From: [Flexibacter] sp. ATCC 35103 | GTDB lineage: Bacteria > Bacteroidota > Bacteroidia > Flavobacteriales > Flavobacteriaceae | Direction: 5' to 3' | Assembly: GCF_001975985.1 (NCBI RefSeq) | Contig: NZ_MTQF01000001.1 | Coordinates: 890,943 to 954,942 of the forward strand | Length of the DNA: 64,000 nucleotides | Shown: positions 45,502 to 54,745 of the stretch, in pieces | Layout: the number at the start of each line of letters is the position of its first letter | Numbering within the stretch: position 1 is the stretch's first letter | Translations under genes and position numbers: made by a program | The notes under the pieces: model-generated | The model's database searches: none | The model's input: the letters and a program-made list of their open reading frames with translations, nothing else | What the model was told of the DNA's origin: nothing

Positions 45502-45918
45502 TTAATCCGTCACAATAACAGCTGTTAAGGTCGAAAGATCTAATGTTTTTCCGGCAGTATAATTAAGATGTACATCATCTGTATACGTCACTCCTGCTTC
45601 AACATACTCTACATATGTAGTTCTCTGAAAAACTTCGCCATCAGTAGTTTTAGCCGTAAACTTCACCGTGAAATTTCCTTGCTCATATTTGGAATATGAT
45701 ATTTTAGAAGTGTTTTTTACAGAATAGTTAATTTCAAGCCAATCGGCAACAAACTTTGTTGATGTAACAGTTAAAGTAAAATCTGCCGGATTAAAAGTAT
45801 TGCCGTTTGAAGGTGCATTATCATCATCGTGGCTGGAGCTGCAGCTTGCCAGTAAGATTGACATAGTAGTTATTAAAATAAAACTAATAACTGATTTTAA
45901 GGGAGATAATTTTTTCAT
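45502..45918 (-). CDS. Small lipoprotein, unknown function
   Basis: A 138-residue lipoprotein with a clear lipobox (ILLASC, Cys26) followed by a Ser/His/Asp-rich linker (SSSHDDDNAPSNG) and a 90-residue beta-sandwich-like domain (LEINYSVKNTSKISYSKY). The histidine-aspartate run after the cysteine could bind metal or act as a surface-export signal. No family recognised. Confidence 0.72.
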   Translation of the reverse strand: MKKLSPLKSVISFILITTMSILLASCSSSHDDDNAPSNGNTFNPADFTLTVTSTKFVADWLEINYSVKNTSKISYSKYEQGNFTVKFTAKTTDGEVFQRTTYVEYVEAGVTYTDDVHLNYTAGKTLDLSTLTAVIVTD

Positions 45919-46152
45919 AATTAAATATATAAAAGGTTAGATTACATGATTATTTATAAGTTTACCTCTGCAATATTATAAGAAATAATCGCAAAAAAAC
46001 ATCAAAAAGTAAGATTTAACCTAAATAATAAATTTAATTCTTTATATTTCTTAAAACATCACTATTAAGTTGAAAATGATGTTTTTACTTTGGCATTTAA
46101 TAAGTTATGATTAACTTCAATATTTTAATTTACTTATTAAAAATACAAGCAA

Positions 46153-47070
46153 ATGGACTACATTGACTATTATAAAGCATTAGAAATTACCAAAGCTGCC
46201 ACTGAAGCTGAAATTAAAAAAGCATATCGAAAATTAGCCCGAAAGTATCATCCTGATTTGAATCCGAATGATAAGGAAGCAGAGAAAAAATTCAAGGAAA
46301 TAAATGAAGCAAATGAAGTTTTAAGCAATCCTGAAAATCGTAAAAAATACGACAAATACGGAAAAGACTGGAAACATGCTGATGAATTTGAAAAAGCAGG
46401 TTATAATCCTAATCAACAACAATCCAGACAACAACAAGGCGGAAGTCAAAGTTATTCAGATTTTGGAGGAGATTTTTCAGGAAGTGATTTTTCTGATTTC
46501 TTCAATTCTATGTACGGTTCTACTGGAAGAAGTTCCAGAAGTCAGGCTAAATACAGAGGACAGGATTTTAATGCCGAATTACAATTAGATTTAGAATCGG
46601 CATATACTACTCACAAACAAAACCTGACTGTAAACGGAAAAAATATCCGAATTACAATTCCGGCCGGAGTTGAGAACGGACAGATTATAAAAATCCCCAA
46701 TCATGGTGCACCGGGAGCAAACGGAGGTCCGAATGGTGATTTGTATCTTACCTTTTTAATTGATAATAATTCAGATTTTAAACGCGAAGGAAATAATTTA
46801 TACGCTGATGTTGACCTTGATTTATACACTGCAATTTTAGGCGGAGAAACTCATGTGAACACCTTTGACGGAAAAGTAAAAATTAAAGTAGCACCTGAAA
46901 CACAACCCGGAACTAAAGTAAAACTGAAAGGAAAAGGATTTCCTGTGTATAAAAAAGACAATCAATTTGGTGATTTATATATTACTTATACATTAAAAAT
47001 ACCAACACAACTTTCTGCAAAAGAAAAAGAATTATTCCAGGAATTAGCTAAATTAAGAAATCATGAATAG
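46153..47070 (+). CDS. cbpA: DnaJ-like co-chaperone CbpA
   Basis: A 305-residue J-domain protein. J domain residues 3-68 with the HPD triad at 33-35 (KYHPDLNPND), a Gln/Gly/Ser-rich linker (QQQSRQQQGGSQSYSDFGGD), and the C-terminal substrate-binding domains (IRITIPAGVENGQIIKIPNHG, then VKIKVAPETQPGTKVKLKGK). The cysteine-rich zinc finger of DnaJ is absent, which identifies the CbpA class. Followed, with an 8-base overlap, by the modulator gene cbpM. Assists DnaK, and CbpA can also bind curved DNA in E. coli. Confidence 0.9.
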   Translation: MDYIDYYKALEITKAATEAEIKKAYRKLARKYHPDLNPNDKEAEKKFKEINEANEVLSNPENRKKYDKYGKDWKHADEFEKAGYNPNQQQSRQQQGGSQSYSDFGGDFSGSDFSDFFNSMYGSTGRSSRSQAKYRGQDFNAELQLDLESAYTTHKQNLTVNGKNIRITIPAGVENGQIIKIPNHGAPGANGGPNGDLYLTFLIDNNSDFKREGNNLYADVDLDLYTAILGGETHVNTFDGKVKIKVAPETQPGTKVKLKGKGFPVYKKDNQFGDLYITYTLKIPTQLSAKEKELFQELAKLRNHE

Positions 47071-47368
47071 TAAAAACTTAATTCAAATAAAACAATTTTG
47101 TATTTATCACGAAATTGAAAACACTTTTATAACAGAACTTCATAATTATGGTTTGGTAAAAATTATTTTCCTTGAAGAAGATGAATACCTACAACCTGAA
47201 CAATTACCAACTGTAGAAAAAATGATACGACTGCATTATGATCTTAAAATTAATTTAGAAGGTATTGATGTTATCGCAAATCTATTGGATAAAATAGAAT
47301 CGCTGCAACAAAACCTTACTGCTGCTCAAAATAAACTTCGTCTTTACGAACAGCATCAAATTGAATAA
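47063..47368 (+). CDS. cbpM: Chaperone modulator CbpM
   Basis: A 101-residue protein, overlapping the end of cbpA by 8 bases, which suggests coupled translation and matched amounts. CbpM binds the J domain of CbpA and inhibits it. The sequence has the CbpM/MerR-like pattern FCIYHEIENTFITELHNYGL, IDVIANLLDKIESLQQ and a C-terminal coiled-coil stretch. Identification depends both on sequence and on position after cbpA. Confidence 0.82.
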   Translation: MNSKNLIQIKQFCIYHEIENTFITELHNYGLVKIIFLEEDEYLQPEQLPTVEKMIRLHYDLKINLEGIDVIANLLDKIESLQQNLTAAQNKLRLYEQHQIE

Positions 47369-47697
47369 ACAAGTTTTTTGTCACAGATTAAAATAATTGC
47401 TGTATTTTTTTGCCACGAATTTCACGAATTAAGCGAATTAAAATTGGTGTAAATTCGTGTAATTCGTGGCAACAATTTTGCATAAATAGATAATCTTTAA
47501 AATCGTATTGATCTCTGTCAAAAAAATAAAAACCATATTTAGTACTACTTAAAATATCACAAAAAAGAAAATTTAACGAGATGATTTCAATTCAATAATA
47601 CTCTTTTTGATCTGCATATTTTATAAATTGCAGCAAAATTAACTAACCTGAATTTGATTTTTAAAAAGAATAAAACAAATTCAATAAAACACTAAAA
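47369..47697. other. Gene-free region with one repeat copy
   Basis: A 329-bp AT-rich gap between cbpM and ridA without a credible gene. Apart from the gccacgaatt fold-back at about 47411-47473 nothing recognisable is present. Confidence 0.6.
47411..47473. repeat. Intergenic repeat, gccacgaatttcacgaatt family, inverted pair
   Basis: ttgccacgaatttcacgaatt on the left and its complement aattcgtgtaattcgtggcaa on the right, with about 20 bases between. One of two fold-back copies flanking ridA. Confidence 0.8.
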
Positions 47698-48081
47698 ATG
47701 AAAAGAGAAAACATCTTAACAGGATCACCTTGGGAGGACAAAATGGGATATTGTCGCGCAGTAAGAATTGGCAATATTATTGAAGTTTCAGGAACTGTGG
47801 CTATTGTTGATGGTGAAAAAGTAAAAGCTGATGATGCATATGCCCAAACTTACAACATTCTGGAACGTGTCGAAAAAGTGTTAGAAGATTTAAATGTTGG
47901 AATGAAAGACGTTATCAGAACTCGAATTTTCACGACAGACATTAGTACTTTTGAAGATGTAGCAAGAGCTCATGCTTCATTTTTTAAAGATGTTAAACCT
48001 ACTACAGGTTTTTATGAAATAAGTAAACTTGTTGCACCTGAATATTTAGTTGAAATTGAATTTACCGCTGTTGTACAGTAA
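47698..48081 (+). CDS. RidA family enamine/imine deaminase
   Basis: A 127-residue member of the YjgF/YER057c/UK114 family. RidA hydrolyses reactive enamine and imine intermediates made by PLP enzymes. Visible features: GSPWEDKMGYCRAVRIGNII, VSGTVAIVDG, the trimer-forming VRTRIFTTD-like segment, and the C-terminal LVAPEYLVEIEFTAVV with the conserved Glu. The Arg of the active-site motif is present in DVIRTRIF. The N-terminus is a little shorter than in E. coli RidA. Flanked by a pair of repeats. Confidence 0.85.
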   Translation: MKRENILTGSPWEDKMGYCRAVRIGNIIEVSGTVAIVDGEKVKADDAYAQTYNILERVEKVLEDLNVGMKDVIRTRIFTTDISTFEDVARAHASFFKDVKPTTGFYEISKLVAPEYLVEIEFTAVVQ

Positions 48082-48090
48082 ATATTTTTT

Positions 48091-48245
48091 GCCACGAATT
48101 TCACGAATTAGCTCGAATTATTTTTGTCTTCAAAAAATGGCTTTAAGTATTTACTAAAAAAATCCTTTTTAATCCATTCAATCTGTGGCAAAAAATTTCG
48201 CAAAAACACGAAGAAATTCGCGAAAATTAGTGAAATTCGTGGCAG
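48091..48245. repeat. Intergenic repeats between ridA and the chloride channel
   Basis: Starts with gccacgaatttcacgaattag and ends with the complement ttagtgaaattcgtggc. The centre (about 48160-48190) has tttttaatccattcaatctg, a relative of the element doubled at 25774-25922. A fold-back of some 150 bases fills almost the entire gap. Confidence 0.75.
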
Positions 48246-48268
48246 AAAAAACTTCTCTTAAATAGTTA

Positions 48269-49504
48269 ATGACTTCTCAAACCCCAAAACAAATACTTCT
48301 GGCAATTTTCAAATGGATTTCCATTTGTGTATTAATAGGTATTTTGTCCGGATCTGCATCTGCATTTTTCTTAGTTACTTTAGAATGGGTTACACAATTT
48401 AGAATTCAACATGACTGGATTATCTGGCTTTTGCCATTTGGCGGATTACTAGTAGGCTTGAGCTACTATTACTGGGGAGAATCTGTAGAAAAAGGAAACA
48501 ATTTATTGCTTGAAGAATACGAAAATCCTAAAAGTGTTATTCCGTTTAAAATGGCTCCTTTAGTACTTTTAGGAACTTTACTTACACATTTATTTGGAGG
48601 CTCTGCAGGTCGTGAAGGAACAGCCGTACAAATGGGAGGCGCAATTGCAGATCAATTTACCAAACTTTTTAACCTCGATAATTCCGAAAGAAAAATTTTA
48701 ATAATCCTTGGAATTAGTGCTGGTTTTGCTTCTGTTTTTGGAACGCCTTTAGCGGGCGCTATTTTTGCTTTGGAAGTTTTATACTTTAGTAAAATTAATT
48801 TCAAAAGTATTATTCTATCATTTTTAGTGGCTTATGTCGCATATTTTACCGTAGAATTTTGGCAAATTAAACACACTCATTACAGTATTCCGGTTGTTCC
48901 TGAAATTAGCATTTCAACCTTATTCTATGTTATCATCATTGGAATTTTATCTGGTTTTGCGGCTTTATTATTTTCAAGAAGTACACATTTCTGGGGTTCT
49001 CTTTTTTCTAAAAATATTAAATATCCGCCACTGCGTCCGTTTATTGGAGGCATTATTTTGGCGATTGCCATTGCCGGATTTGGGTTTACAAAATTTTCAG
49101 GATTAGGCATTCCGGTGATTGTAGATTCATTTTCGAATGCAAATCCATGGTATGACTTTTTACTTAAAATTTTATTTACAGGTGTCACTTTAGGTGCTGG
49201 CTTTAAAGGCGGAGAAGTAACACCACTATTTTTTGTTGGCGCTACTTTAGGAAGTGCGTTATCAATCGTAATTCCTTTGCCAATAGCTTTTTTGGCAGGT
49301 TTAGGATTTGTTGCAGTTTTTTCGGGCGCTACCCACACTCCTATCGCCTGTAGTGTAATGGGAATGGAACTTTTTGGAATTCAGCCTGGAATTTTTATCG
49401 CTATTACCTGTATTATTGCTTATTTTTCGTCTGGTTCTGTAGGAATTTATAAATCGCAAATTGTTAAGGGAGCGAAATATAAGTTATATCAAAAGTGGCT
49501 TTAA
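48269..49504 (+). CDS. ClC-family chloride channel/transporter
   Basis: A 411-residue membrane protein with about ten helices, of the voltage-gated chloride channel family. Conserved anion-path motifs are GGSAGREGTAVQMGG (about 110-124), with the gating Glu in GREGT, and GFKGGEVTPLFFVGATLG near 310; a GLGIPV segment lies between. The typical proton-pathway glutamate of ClC-ec1 was not located, so it may be a channel or an exchanger. No CBS domains follow. The protein is shorter than E. coli ClcA (473). Monocistronic. Confidence 0.88.
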   Translation: MTSQTPKQILLAIFKWISICVLIGILSGSASAFFLVTLEWVTQFRIQHDWIIWLLPFGGLLVGLSYYYWGESVEKGNNLLLEEYENPKSVIPFKMAPLVLLGTLLTHLFGGSAGREGTAVQMGGAIADQFTKLFNLDNSERKILIILGISAGFASVFGTPLAGAIFALEVLYFSKINFKSIILSFLVAYVAYFTVEFWQIKHTHYSIPVVPEISISTLFYVIIIGILSGFAALLFSRSTHFWGSLFSKNIKYPPLRPFIGGIILAIAIAGFGFTKFSGLGIPVIVDSFSNANPWYDFLLKILFTGVTLGAGFKGGEVTPLFFVGATLGSALSIVIPLPIAFLAGLGFVAVFSGATHTPIACSVMGMELFGIQPGIFIAITCIIAYFSSGSVGIYKSQIVKGAKYKLYQKWL

Positions 49505-49507
49505 TTA

Positions 49508-49566
49508 AGTCACAGTCACAGTTTTCACGTATAGTCTGCACTGGAAACAACGACAGAAAACTGACA
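49508..49566. repeat. Intergenic repeat, cagtctcagt family, copy 4 (degenerate)
   Basis: cacagtcacagttttcacg followed by tctgcactgg and acgacagaaaactgac; the arms are less well matched than in the other copies. Confidence 0.5.
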
Positions 49567-49635
49567 ATTAATAAAAGTGTGTTAATCTGTAAAATGATTT
49601 CAACATTACATTAAAAAAATGTAAATTCGCACACT

Positions 49636-50640
49636 ATGAAAATACAAGATATAAAAGCGATACAATTATTACTCGCAACCCCAAAGAAAATCGCCATAAT
49701 TCCGCATAGAGGTCCTGACGGTGATGCTATGGGTTCAACCTTAGGTTTATACCATTTTTTATTAAAGAACAATCACCAGCCAACTGTGATTGCCCCAAAC
49801 GATTTTCCTGATTTTTTAGCTTGGTTGCCAGGTTCTGAAACCGTTAAAATCTTTGAAAAAGACACTGAAAACTGCACCAAAATATTAGAAGAAGCTGAGT
49901 TAATATTCACACTGGATTTTAATGCTTTTCATCGTACCGGAGAAATGGAACATACTTTAGCAAAGCTAACAGCTCCGTTTATCATGATCGATCACCATCA
50001 AAAACCGGATGACTATGCTGCCTATATGTACTCTGATACCTCGTTTGGATCAACTTGCGAAATGCTTTATAACTTCATTTCCTTTCTTGGAAAAAAAGAA
50101 GATATAGATAAGACTATTGCAACTTGCATTTACACGGGAATTTTGACTGATTCAGGTTCGTTTCGTTTCCCGCGAACTACAGGAAACACACATCGCATTA
50201 TTGCAGATTTAATTGATTTAGGAGTCGAAAACACTCAGATTCCTGTTTTATTATTTGATAACAGTTCTTATGGCCGCCTTCAATTATTAGGTCGCGCTTT
50301 ACAGAACATGAAAGTTTTCACAGAACATAAAACATCTTATACGTCACTTACCCAGGACGAATTAGATTCGTTTGATTATGTAAAAGGCGATACTGAAGGA
50401 ATTGTTAATTACGGATTAAGTATAAAAGGTATTGTTTTTACTGCTATTTTTATCGAAAATAAAGACGAAAAAATTATCAAGATATCTTTCCGTTCACAAG
50501 GAGGGTTTGATGTAAACCAGTTTGCACGAGATCACTTTAATGGTGGCGGACACAGCAATGCAGCTGGAGGAAGATCAGATGTTTCTATGGAGGAAACCTT
50601 AAAGAAATTTGAAGATTTAGTAAATAAACTAAAAATATAA
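49636..50640 (+). CDS. nrnA: DHH-family phosphoesterase, NrnA-like
   Basis: A 334-residue cytoplasmic enzyme of the DHH-DHHA1 type, like NrnA, which degrades short RNA oligomers and dephosphorylates 3'-phosphoadenosine-5'-phosphate. Motif I (IPHRGPDGDAMGSTLGL) at about 22-38, motif III DHH in IMIDHHQKPDD near 118, and the DHHA1 motif GGGHSNAAGGRSD near 308. It is first of a run of four genes, with gldI starting 6 bp after its stop. Confidence 0.9.
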   Translation: MKIQDIKAIQLLLATPKKIAIIPHRGPDGDAMGSTLGLYHFLLKNNHQPTVIAPNDFPDFLAWLPGSETVKIFEKDTENCTKILEEAELIFTLDFNAFHRTGEMEHTLAKLTAPFIMIDHHQKPDDYAAYMYSDTSFGSTCEMLYNFISFLGKKEDIDKTIATCIYTGILTDSGSFRFPRTTGNTHRIIADLIDLGVENTQIPVLLFDNSSYGRLQLLGRALQNMKVFTEHKTSYTSLTQDELDSFDYVKGDTEGIVNYGLSIKGIVFTAIFIENKDEKIIKISFRSQGGFDVNQFARDHFNGGGHSNAAGGRSDVSMEETLKKFEDLVNKLKI

Positions 50641-50646
50641 TTCCAC

Positions 50647-51288
50647 ATGAACTACTTAAAACTAAGCATTTATACCCTACTTTTTGCTGTTTTATTTGTG
50701 AGCTGTAAACAGCACGAAGAAGCCAGAAGACCTATTTCTCAGGCTTCAGGTACTTTTATGAAAAAATCAGCTGACAGAAATAAAAAACTGGTAGCCAACG
50801 AAGAGGATGTTATAAAAAAAATAATAAAAAGCAATCCCAAAATAAAATATTATGCCACCAGAAAAGGATATTGGCTTTATTATGACGAACAAAACTCAGC
50901 CGATCCTGCAACACCTAAAAAAGGAGATATTGCTTATTTTAATTTGGAAGTAAAAGATATAAAAGGTAAAATCATTTACTCTGAAGCTGATCTTGGTCCG
51001 CAAACTTACTATGTAGACAAACAAGATATCATGATGGGATTGCGTGATGGTATTAAAATGATGCATAAAAATGAAACTGTGACATTCTTATTCCCTTCTC
51101 ATATGGCATACGGATATCATGGAGATAACAAAAAAATAGGAACAAACCAGTCTTTAATTTGTACGGTGACACTTCGTAATTTTGTACCAGATCCGGTAGC
51201 TAAAGCTGCACCTGTAGTTGGACAAGCACAAAAACCTGTAACTCCAAAAGCTGTGAATCCAATTAAAAAAGATACAATAAACCCCTAA
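50647..51288 (+). CDS. gldI: Gliding motility lipoprotein GldI (FKBP-type prolyl isomerase)
   Basis: A 213-residue lipoprotein (signal peptide, lipobox VLFVSC, Cys19) with an FKBP-like domain at about 95-180 (KKGDIAYFNLEV, GLRDGIKMMHKNETVTFLFP, AYGYHGDN). In Flavobacterium johnsoniae GldI is needed for gliding motility and type IX secretion. The tail is Pro/Ala/Lys-rich. It is followed by two further prolyl isomerase genes on the same strand, so this is likely an envelope folding operon. Confidence 0.92.
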   Translation: MNYLKLSIYTLLFAVLFVSCKQHEEARRPISQASGTFMKKSADRNKKLVANEEDVIKKIIKSNPKIKYYATRKGYWLYYDEQNSADPATPKKGDIAYFNLEVKDIKGKIIYSEADLGPQTYYVDKQDIMMGLRDGIKMMHKNETVTFLFPSHMAYGYHGDNKKIGTNQSLICTVTLRNFVPDPVAKAAPVVGQAQKPVTPKAVNPIKKDTINP

Positions 51289-51300
51289 AACATTTTAAAA

Positions 51301-52377
51301 ATGAAAAAGAGTATTTTACTATTATTAGTAGCCGTTAGCTCATTATATTCTTGCAAGGACGAACACAGTAATTTACCTGATGGTTTATATGCTGATATTG
51401 AAACCAATAAAGGACATATCATTGTTGAATTAGATTATAAAAAAGCTCCAGTTACTGTTGCCAATTTTATCACTTTGGCAGAAGGTAAAAATGAGTTTGT
51501 AACAAAAGATTACCTAAAAAAGAAACCTTTTTTTGATGGTTTAAAATTTCACAGAGTTATAGAAGATTTTATGATTCAGACCGGAGATCCTGAAGGAACG
51601 GGTTCCGGAGATACAGGATACAAGTTTAAGGATGAAATCAATGATTTAAAATTTGATAAAGCCGGAGTTTTAGCAATGGCTAACAACGGTCCTGGAACAA
51701 ACAGCAGTCAATTTTTTATTACACATGTTGAAACTCCATGGTTAGACGGAAAACATACTATCTTTGGTCATGTCGTAGACAAAGGACAAGAAGTTGTAAA
51801 TCAGGTAAAACAAGGCGATACTATTGTTTCTGTAACCATTATTAGAAATGGTGAAGCTGCGAAAAAGTTTGATGCCGTAAAAGTATTTACAGATTATTTC
51901 TCAGAAATTGCCAAAGAAAAAGGTAAATATGCAGGAGTTCAAAAAGAAAAAGTAGACTATTTTGCCTCTGTAAAACCTAAAACAACTAAAACAAATTCAG
52001 GTTTAGAATATTTAATTACAGAAAAAGGAACCGGTAAAAAACCAACTGCAGGAACTCAATTATACATTCATTATTCAGGATTCCTGGAAGATGGAACTTT
52101 ATTTGATTCAAGTGTAGAAGAAGTTAATAAAGCTTTTGGAAAATTTGACGTTTCAAGAGCTGAACAACACGGATATCAGCCAATTCCGTTTCAGGCAGGC
52201 CGCAAAGATGGTATGATTCCCGGATTTATTGAAGGAATCGAACAACTTTCATTTGGAGACAAAGCAATTCTTTTTATTCCGTCTCATTTAGCTTACGGAG
52301 CAACAGGTGCCGGAGGAGTGATTCCGCCAAATGCAAATATTATTTTCGAAATTCAATTATTAGAAAAGCCACAATAA
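51301..52377 (+). CDS. Cyclophilin-FKBP fusion prolyl isomerase, lipoprotein
   Basis: A 358-residue exported protein with lipobox LYSC (Cys17). Residues about 28-185 are a cyclophilin (FHRVIEDFMIQTGDPEGTGS, NSSQFFITHV, TIFGHVVDKG), and about 235-358 an FKBP domain (GTQLYIHYSGFLEDGTLFDS, AYGATGAGGVIPPNANIIFE). Both accelerate cis-trans isomerisation of prolyl bonds but belong to unrelated folds. It starts 12 bp after gldI and is followed by a second gene of identical architecture. It would act in the periplasm or at a membrane surface. Confidence 0.92.
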   Translation: MKKSILLLLVAVSSLYSCKDEHSNLPDGLYADIETNKGHIIVELDYKKAPVTVANFITLAEGKNEFVTKDYLKKKPFFDGLKFHRVIEDFMIQTGDPEGTGSGDTGYKFKDEINDLKFDKAGVLAMANNGPGTNSSQFFITHVETPWLDGKHTIFGHVVDKGQEVVNQVKQGDTIVSVTIIRNGEAAKKFDAVKVFTDYFSEIAKEKGKYAGVQKEKVDYFASVKPKTTKTNSGLEYLITEKGTGKKPTAGTQLYIHYSGFLEDGTLFDSSVEEVNKAFGKFDVSRAEQHGYQPIPFQAGRKDGMIPGFIEGIEQLSFGDKAILFIPSHLAYGATGAGGVIPPNANIIFEIQLLEKPQ

Positions 52378-52417
52378 CTATATATTAAGATTAACGTAGA
52401 CTTAAATTCGGAACATT

Positions 52418-53545
52418 ATGAAGTTTAAATTTCTATTTTTATTTTGCCTGGCGGTAGTAAACATCCAGGCTCAAACAAAAAAGCCAGTGGCTAAACCAAA
52501 GGCTCCGGTTACAAAAACAATTGCAAAAACAGATCCTAATGATGGCATTTTTGCTACTATATCAACTACAAAAGGGGACATAGTTGTATCGTTAGAATAT
52601 GTAAAAACACCGGTAACAGTAGCCAACTTTATTTCTTTGGCAGAAGGAAATAATCCTAATGTAAAAGTGGAAAGACTGAAAGGAAAACCTTTTTATGACG
52701 GATTAAAGTTTCACAGAGTCATCAATGATTTTATGATTCAGGGTGGAGATCCGGACGGAAACGGTTCAGGAGGTCCCGGATATGCTTTTAAAGATGAATT
52801 TGTAGAAGAACTGAAGTTTGAAAAAGGCGGTGTTCTTGCCATGGCAAATTCTGGTCCTGCAACAAACGGAAGCCAGTTTTTTATCACTCATAAAGAAACA
52901 CCTTGGTTAAACGGAAAACATACTATTTTTGGTCACGTAGTTTCAGGAATGGACAATGTAAATAAAATTGTTCAGGATGATATTATGACAAAAATTACCA
53001 TTACCCGCAAAGGCGATGCTGCAAAAAAATTTAATGCAGTAAAAGTTTTAGCTGATGATGTAAAAAAACAAGAAGCCAAAAAAGCCGAATCTCAAAAAGT
53101 AGTAAAAGATAAAGCTGCTTACTTTGCGGCTAATAAAGCAAAAGCTACGGCAACTGCATCAGGTTTAAAATACGTTATTACAAAAAAAGGAACTGGTGTT
53201 AAAGGAGCTGAAGGTTCTGCAATCTATTTTCACTATGCAGGATATTTTGAAGACGGAAATCTATTTGACAGCAGTATGGCCAGCGTAGCAAAAGCTTATG
53301 GTAAATATGATGCAAATCGCGATGCTCAAAAAGGATATCAGGCTTTTCCTTTTACAGTAGGTAAAAAGGACGGTATGATTCCTGGTTTTATTGAAGCATT
53401 GGATATGATGACTGACGGTGAAAAAGCAATATTCTTCATTCCTTCAAATTTAGCATATGGAGAAAAAGGTGCCGGAGGAGTAATTCCGCCAAATTCCACT
53501 TTGATTTTCGAAATTGAAACTTATCAAAATCAACCTGTAAAATAA
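52418..53545 (+). CDS. Cyclophilin-FKBP fusion prolyl isomerase, periplasmic
   Basis: A 375-residue paralogue of the preceding gene with the same two domains: cyclophilin at about 45-200 (FHRVINDFMIQGGDPDGNGS, NGSQFFITHK) and FKBP at about 255-372 (SAIYFHYAGYFEDGNLFDSS, AYGEKGAGGVIPPNSTLIFE). It differs in having an ordinary signal peptide (FCLAVVNIQAQ) with no lipidation cysteine, so it is likely soluble in the periplasm. A Lys/Pro-rich linker follows the signal. Forty bp separate it from the first copy, and a terminator follows. Confidence 0.92.
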   Translation: MKFKFLFLFCLAVVNIQAQTKKPVAKPKAPVTKTIAKTDPNDGIFATISTTKGDIVVSLEYVKTPVTVANFISLAEGNNPNVKVERLKGKPFYDGLKFHRVINDFMIQGGDPDGNGSGGPGYAFKDEFVEELKFEKGGVLAMANSGPATNGSQFFITHKETPWLNGKHTIFGHVVSGMDNVNKIVQDDIMTKITITRKGDAAKKFNAVKVLADDVKKQEAKKAESQKVVKDKAAYFAANKAKATATASGLKYVITKKGTGVKGAEGSAIYFHYAGYFEDGNLFDSSMASVAKAYGKYDANRDAQKGYQAFPFTVGKKDGMIPGFIEALDMMTDGEKAIFFIPSNLAYGEKGAGGVIPPNSTLIFEIETYQNQPVK

Positions 53546-53570
53546 GATTTTACTTTTTAAGATATAATTA

Positions 53571-53612
53571 AAAAACCCATCAGAATATATATTTTGATGG
53601 GTTTCTTTTTTT
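53571..53612 (+). terminator. Intrinsic terminator after the prolyl isomerase operon
   Basis: aaacccatcagaatatat / attttgatgggttt followed by a T-run; 14-bp stem with one mismatch, 26 bp past the stop. Confidence 0.88.
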
Positions 53613-53717
53613 CTGCAATACTATCAAATCCATAATTTTAAGACCTAAATCGATCTTTAAAATAAACTCATAACAGCATTTGTATTTGATTTCTATTAAA
53701 TCCTAAACTAAATAGTG

Positions 53718-53725
53718 TACCTTTG
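53718..53725 (+). promoter_or_regulatory. -7 element of the DMT transporter gene
   Basis: TACCTTTG matches TAnnTTTG 33 bp before the ATG at 53759. No well-spaced TTTG was found upstream. Confidence 0.45.
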
Positions 53726-53758
53726 CCGGCTTTATTTTTTTAAACTAAACAAGTCAAG

Positions 53759-54655
53759 ATGTCACAAAACAATGTATTAAAGGGAGTTTTTTTAGTAGCA
53801 ATAGGTGCTACAACTTACGGAATGTTAGCCACTTTTGTAAAAATGGCTTATTCAGAAGGATATACAACCGCTGAAGTAACCACATCTCAATTTGTATTAG
53901 GAATCATTGGAATTTTATTGATAAACGCTTTTCAAAAAGCAAAACATAAAGAGAATGTTGTAAAAGCAACCAAAAAAAATATTTTTAGCTTAATGCTTGC
54001 CGGAACTTCATTGGGTATGACCAGTTTATTCTATTATCTGGCGGTAAAATATATTCCGGTTTCTATTGGTATCGTTTTATTAATGCAAACGGTTTGGATG
54101 GGTGTTTTACTTGAAATGATCTTAGAAAAAAAACTTCCTTCAAAACAAAAAGTCATTGCTGTATTTATAGTTCTTATAGGTACTGTTTTAGCAACAAATA
54201 TTATTCATAATGATGTAGCTCTTGATTGGCGCGGTCTTGCATGGGGAATTCTGGCTGCAGCATCTTTTACTACAACAATGTTTACAGCAAATAGCGTGGC
54301 AACCGAAATTTCATCTGCACAACGTAGTTTATACATGCTTTTGGGCGGATCTATAATCGTATTTTCATTTGCAATTGCGACTCAGGTAACCCCTTTTAAC
54401 TTTGAAATTTTCATGAAATGGGGAATTATACTAGCACTGTTTGGAACTATTATTCCTCCAATGTTAATGACTGCTGGTTTCCCGTTAACCGGAATTGGAT
54501 TGGGTAGTATTGTATCTGCGCTTGAACTTCCAGTTTCTGTAATGATGGCTTATATATTATTAGATGAAAAAGTGATCTTGTCACAATGGATAGGAATCGT
54601 TTTAATCATTTTTGCCATAATTATCATGAATGTAAATTTTAAGAGAAAAAATTAA
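53759..54655 (+). CDS. DMT-superfamily exporter with two EamA domains
   Basis: A 298-residue inner-membrane protein with ten predicted helices in two EamA repeats (about 5-143 and 155-293). Family landmarks include FYYLAVKYIPVSIGIVLLM near 85-103 and GSIVSALELPVSVMMAYILLDEK near 247. The family exports amino acids, nucleosides and other small metabolites; the substrate is unknown. The gene is alone. Confidence 0.88.
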   Translation: MSQNNVLKGVFLVAIGATTYGMLATFVKMAYSEGYTTAEVTTSQFVLGIIGILLINAFQKAKHKENVVKATKKNIFSLMLAGTSLGMTSLFYYLAVKYIPVSIGIVLLMQTVWMGVLLEMILEKKLPSKQKVIAVFIVLIGTVLATNIIHNDVALDWRGLAWGILAAASFTTTMFTANSVATEISSAQRSLYMLLGGSIIVFSFAIATQVTPFNFEIFMKWGIILALFGTIIPPMLMTAGFPLTGIGLGSIVSALELPVSVMMAYILLDEKVILSQWIGIVLIIFAIIIMNVNFKRKN

Positions 54656-54745
54656 CTTATTTTGCAAACCATTAAAAAAAAGGTATTTGTAATGCAATAA
54701 TTGTTAATTTTTTTATAAATTCGTGACAAATAATTACATATCATC

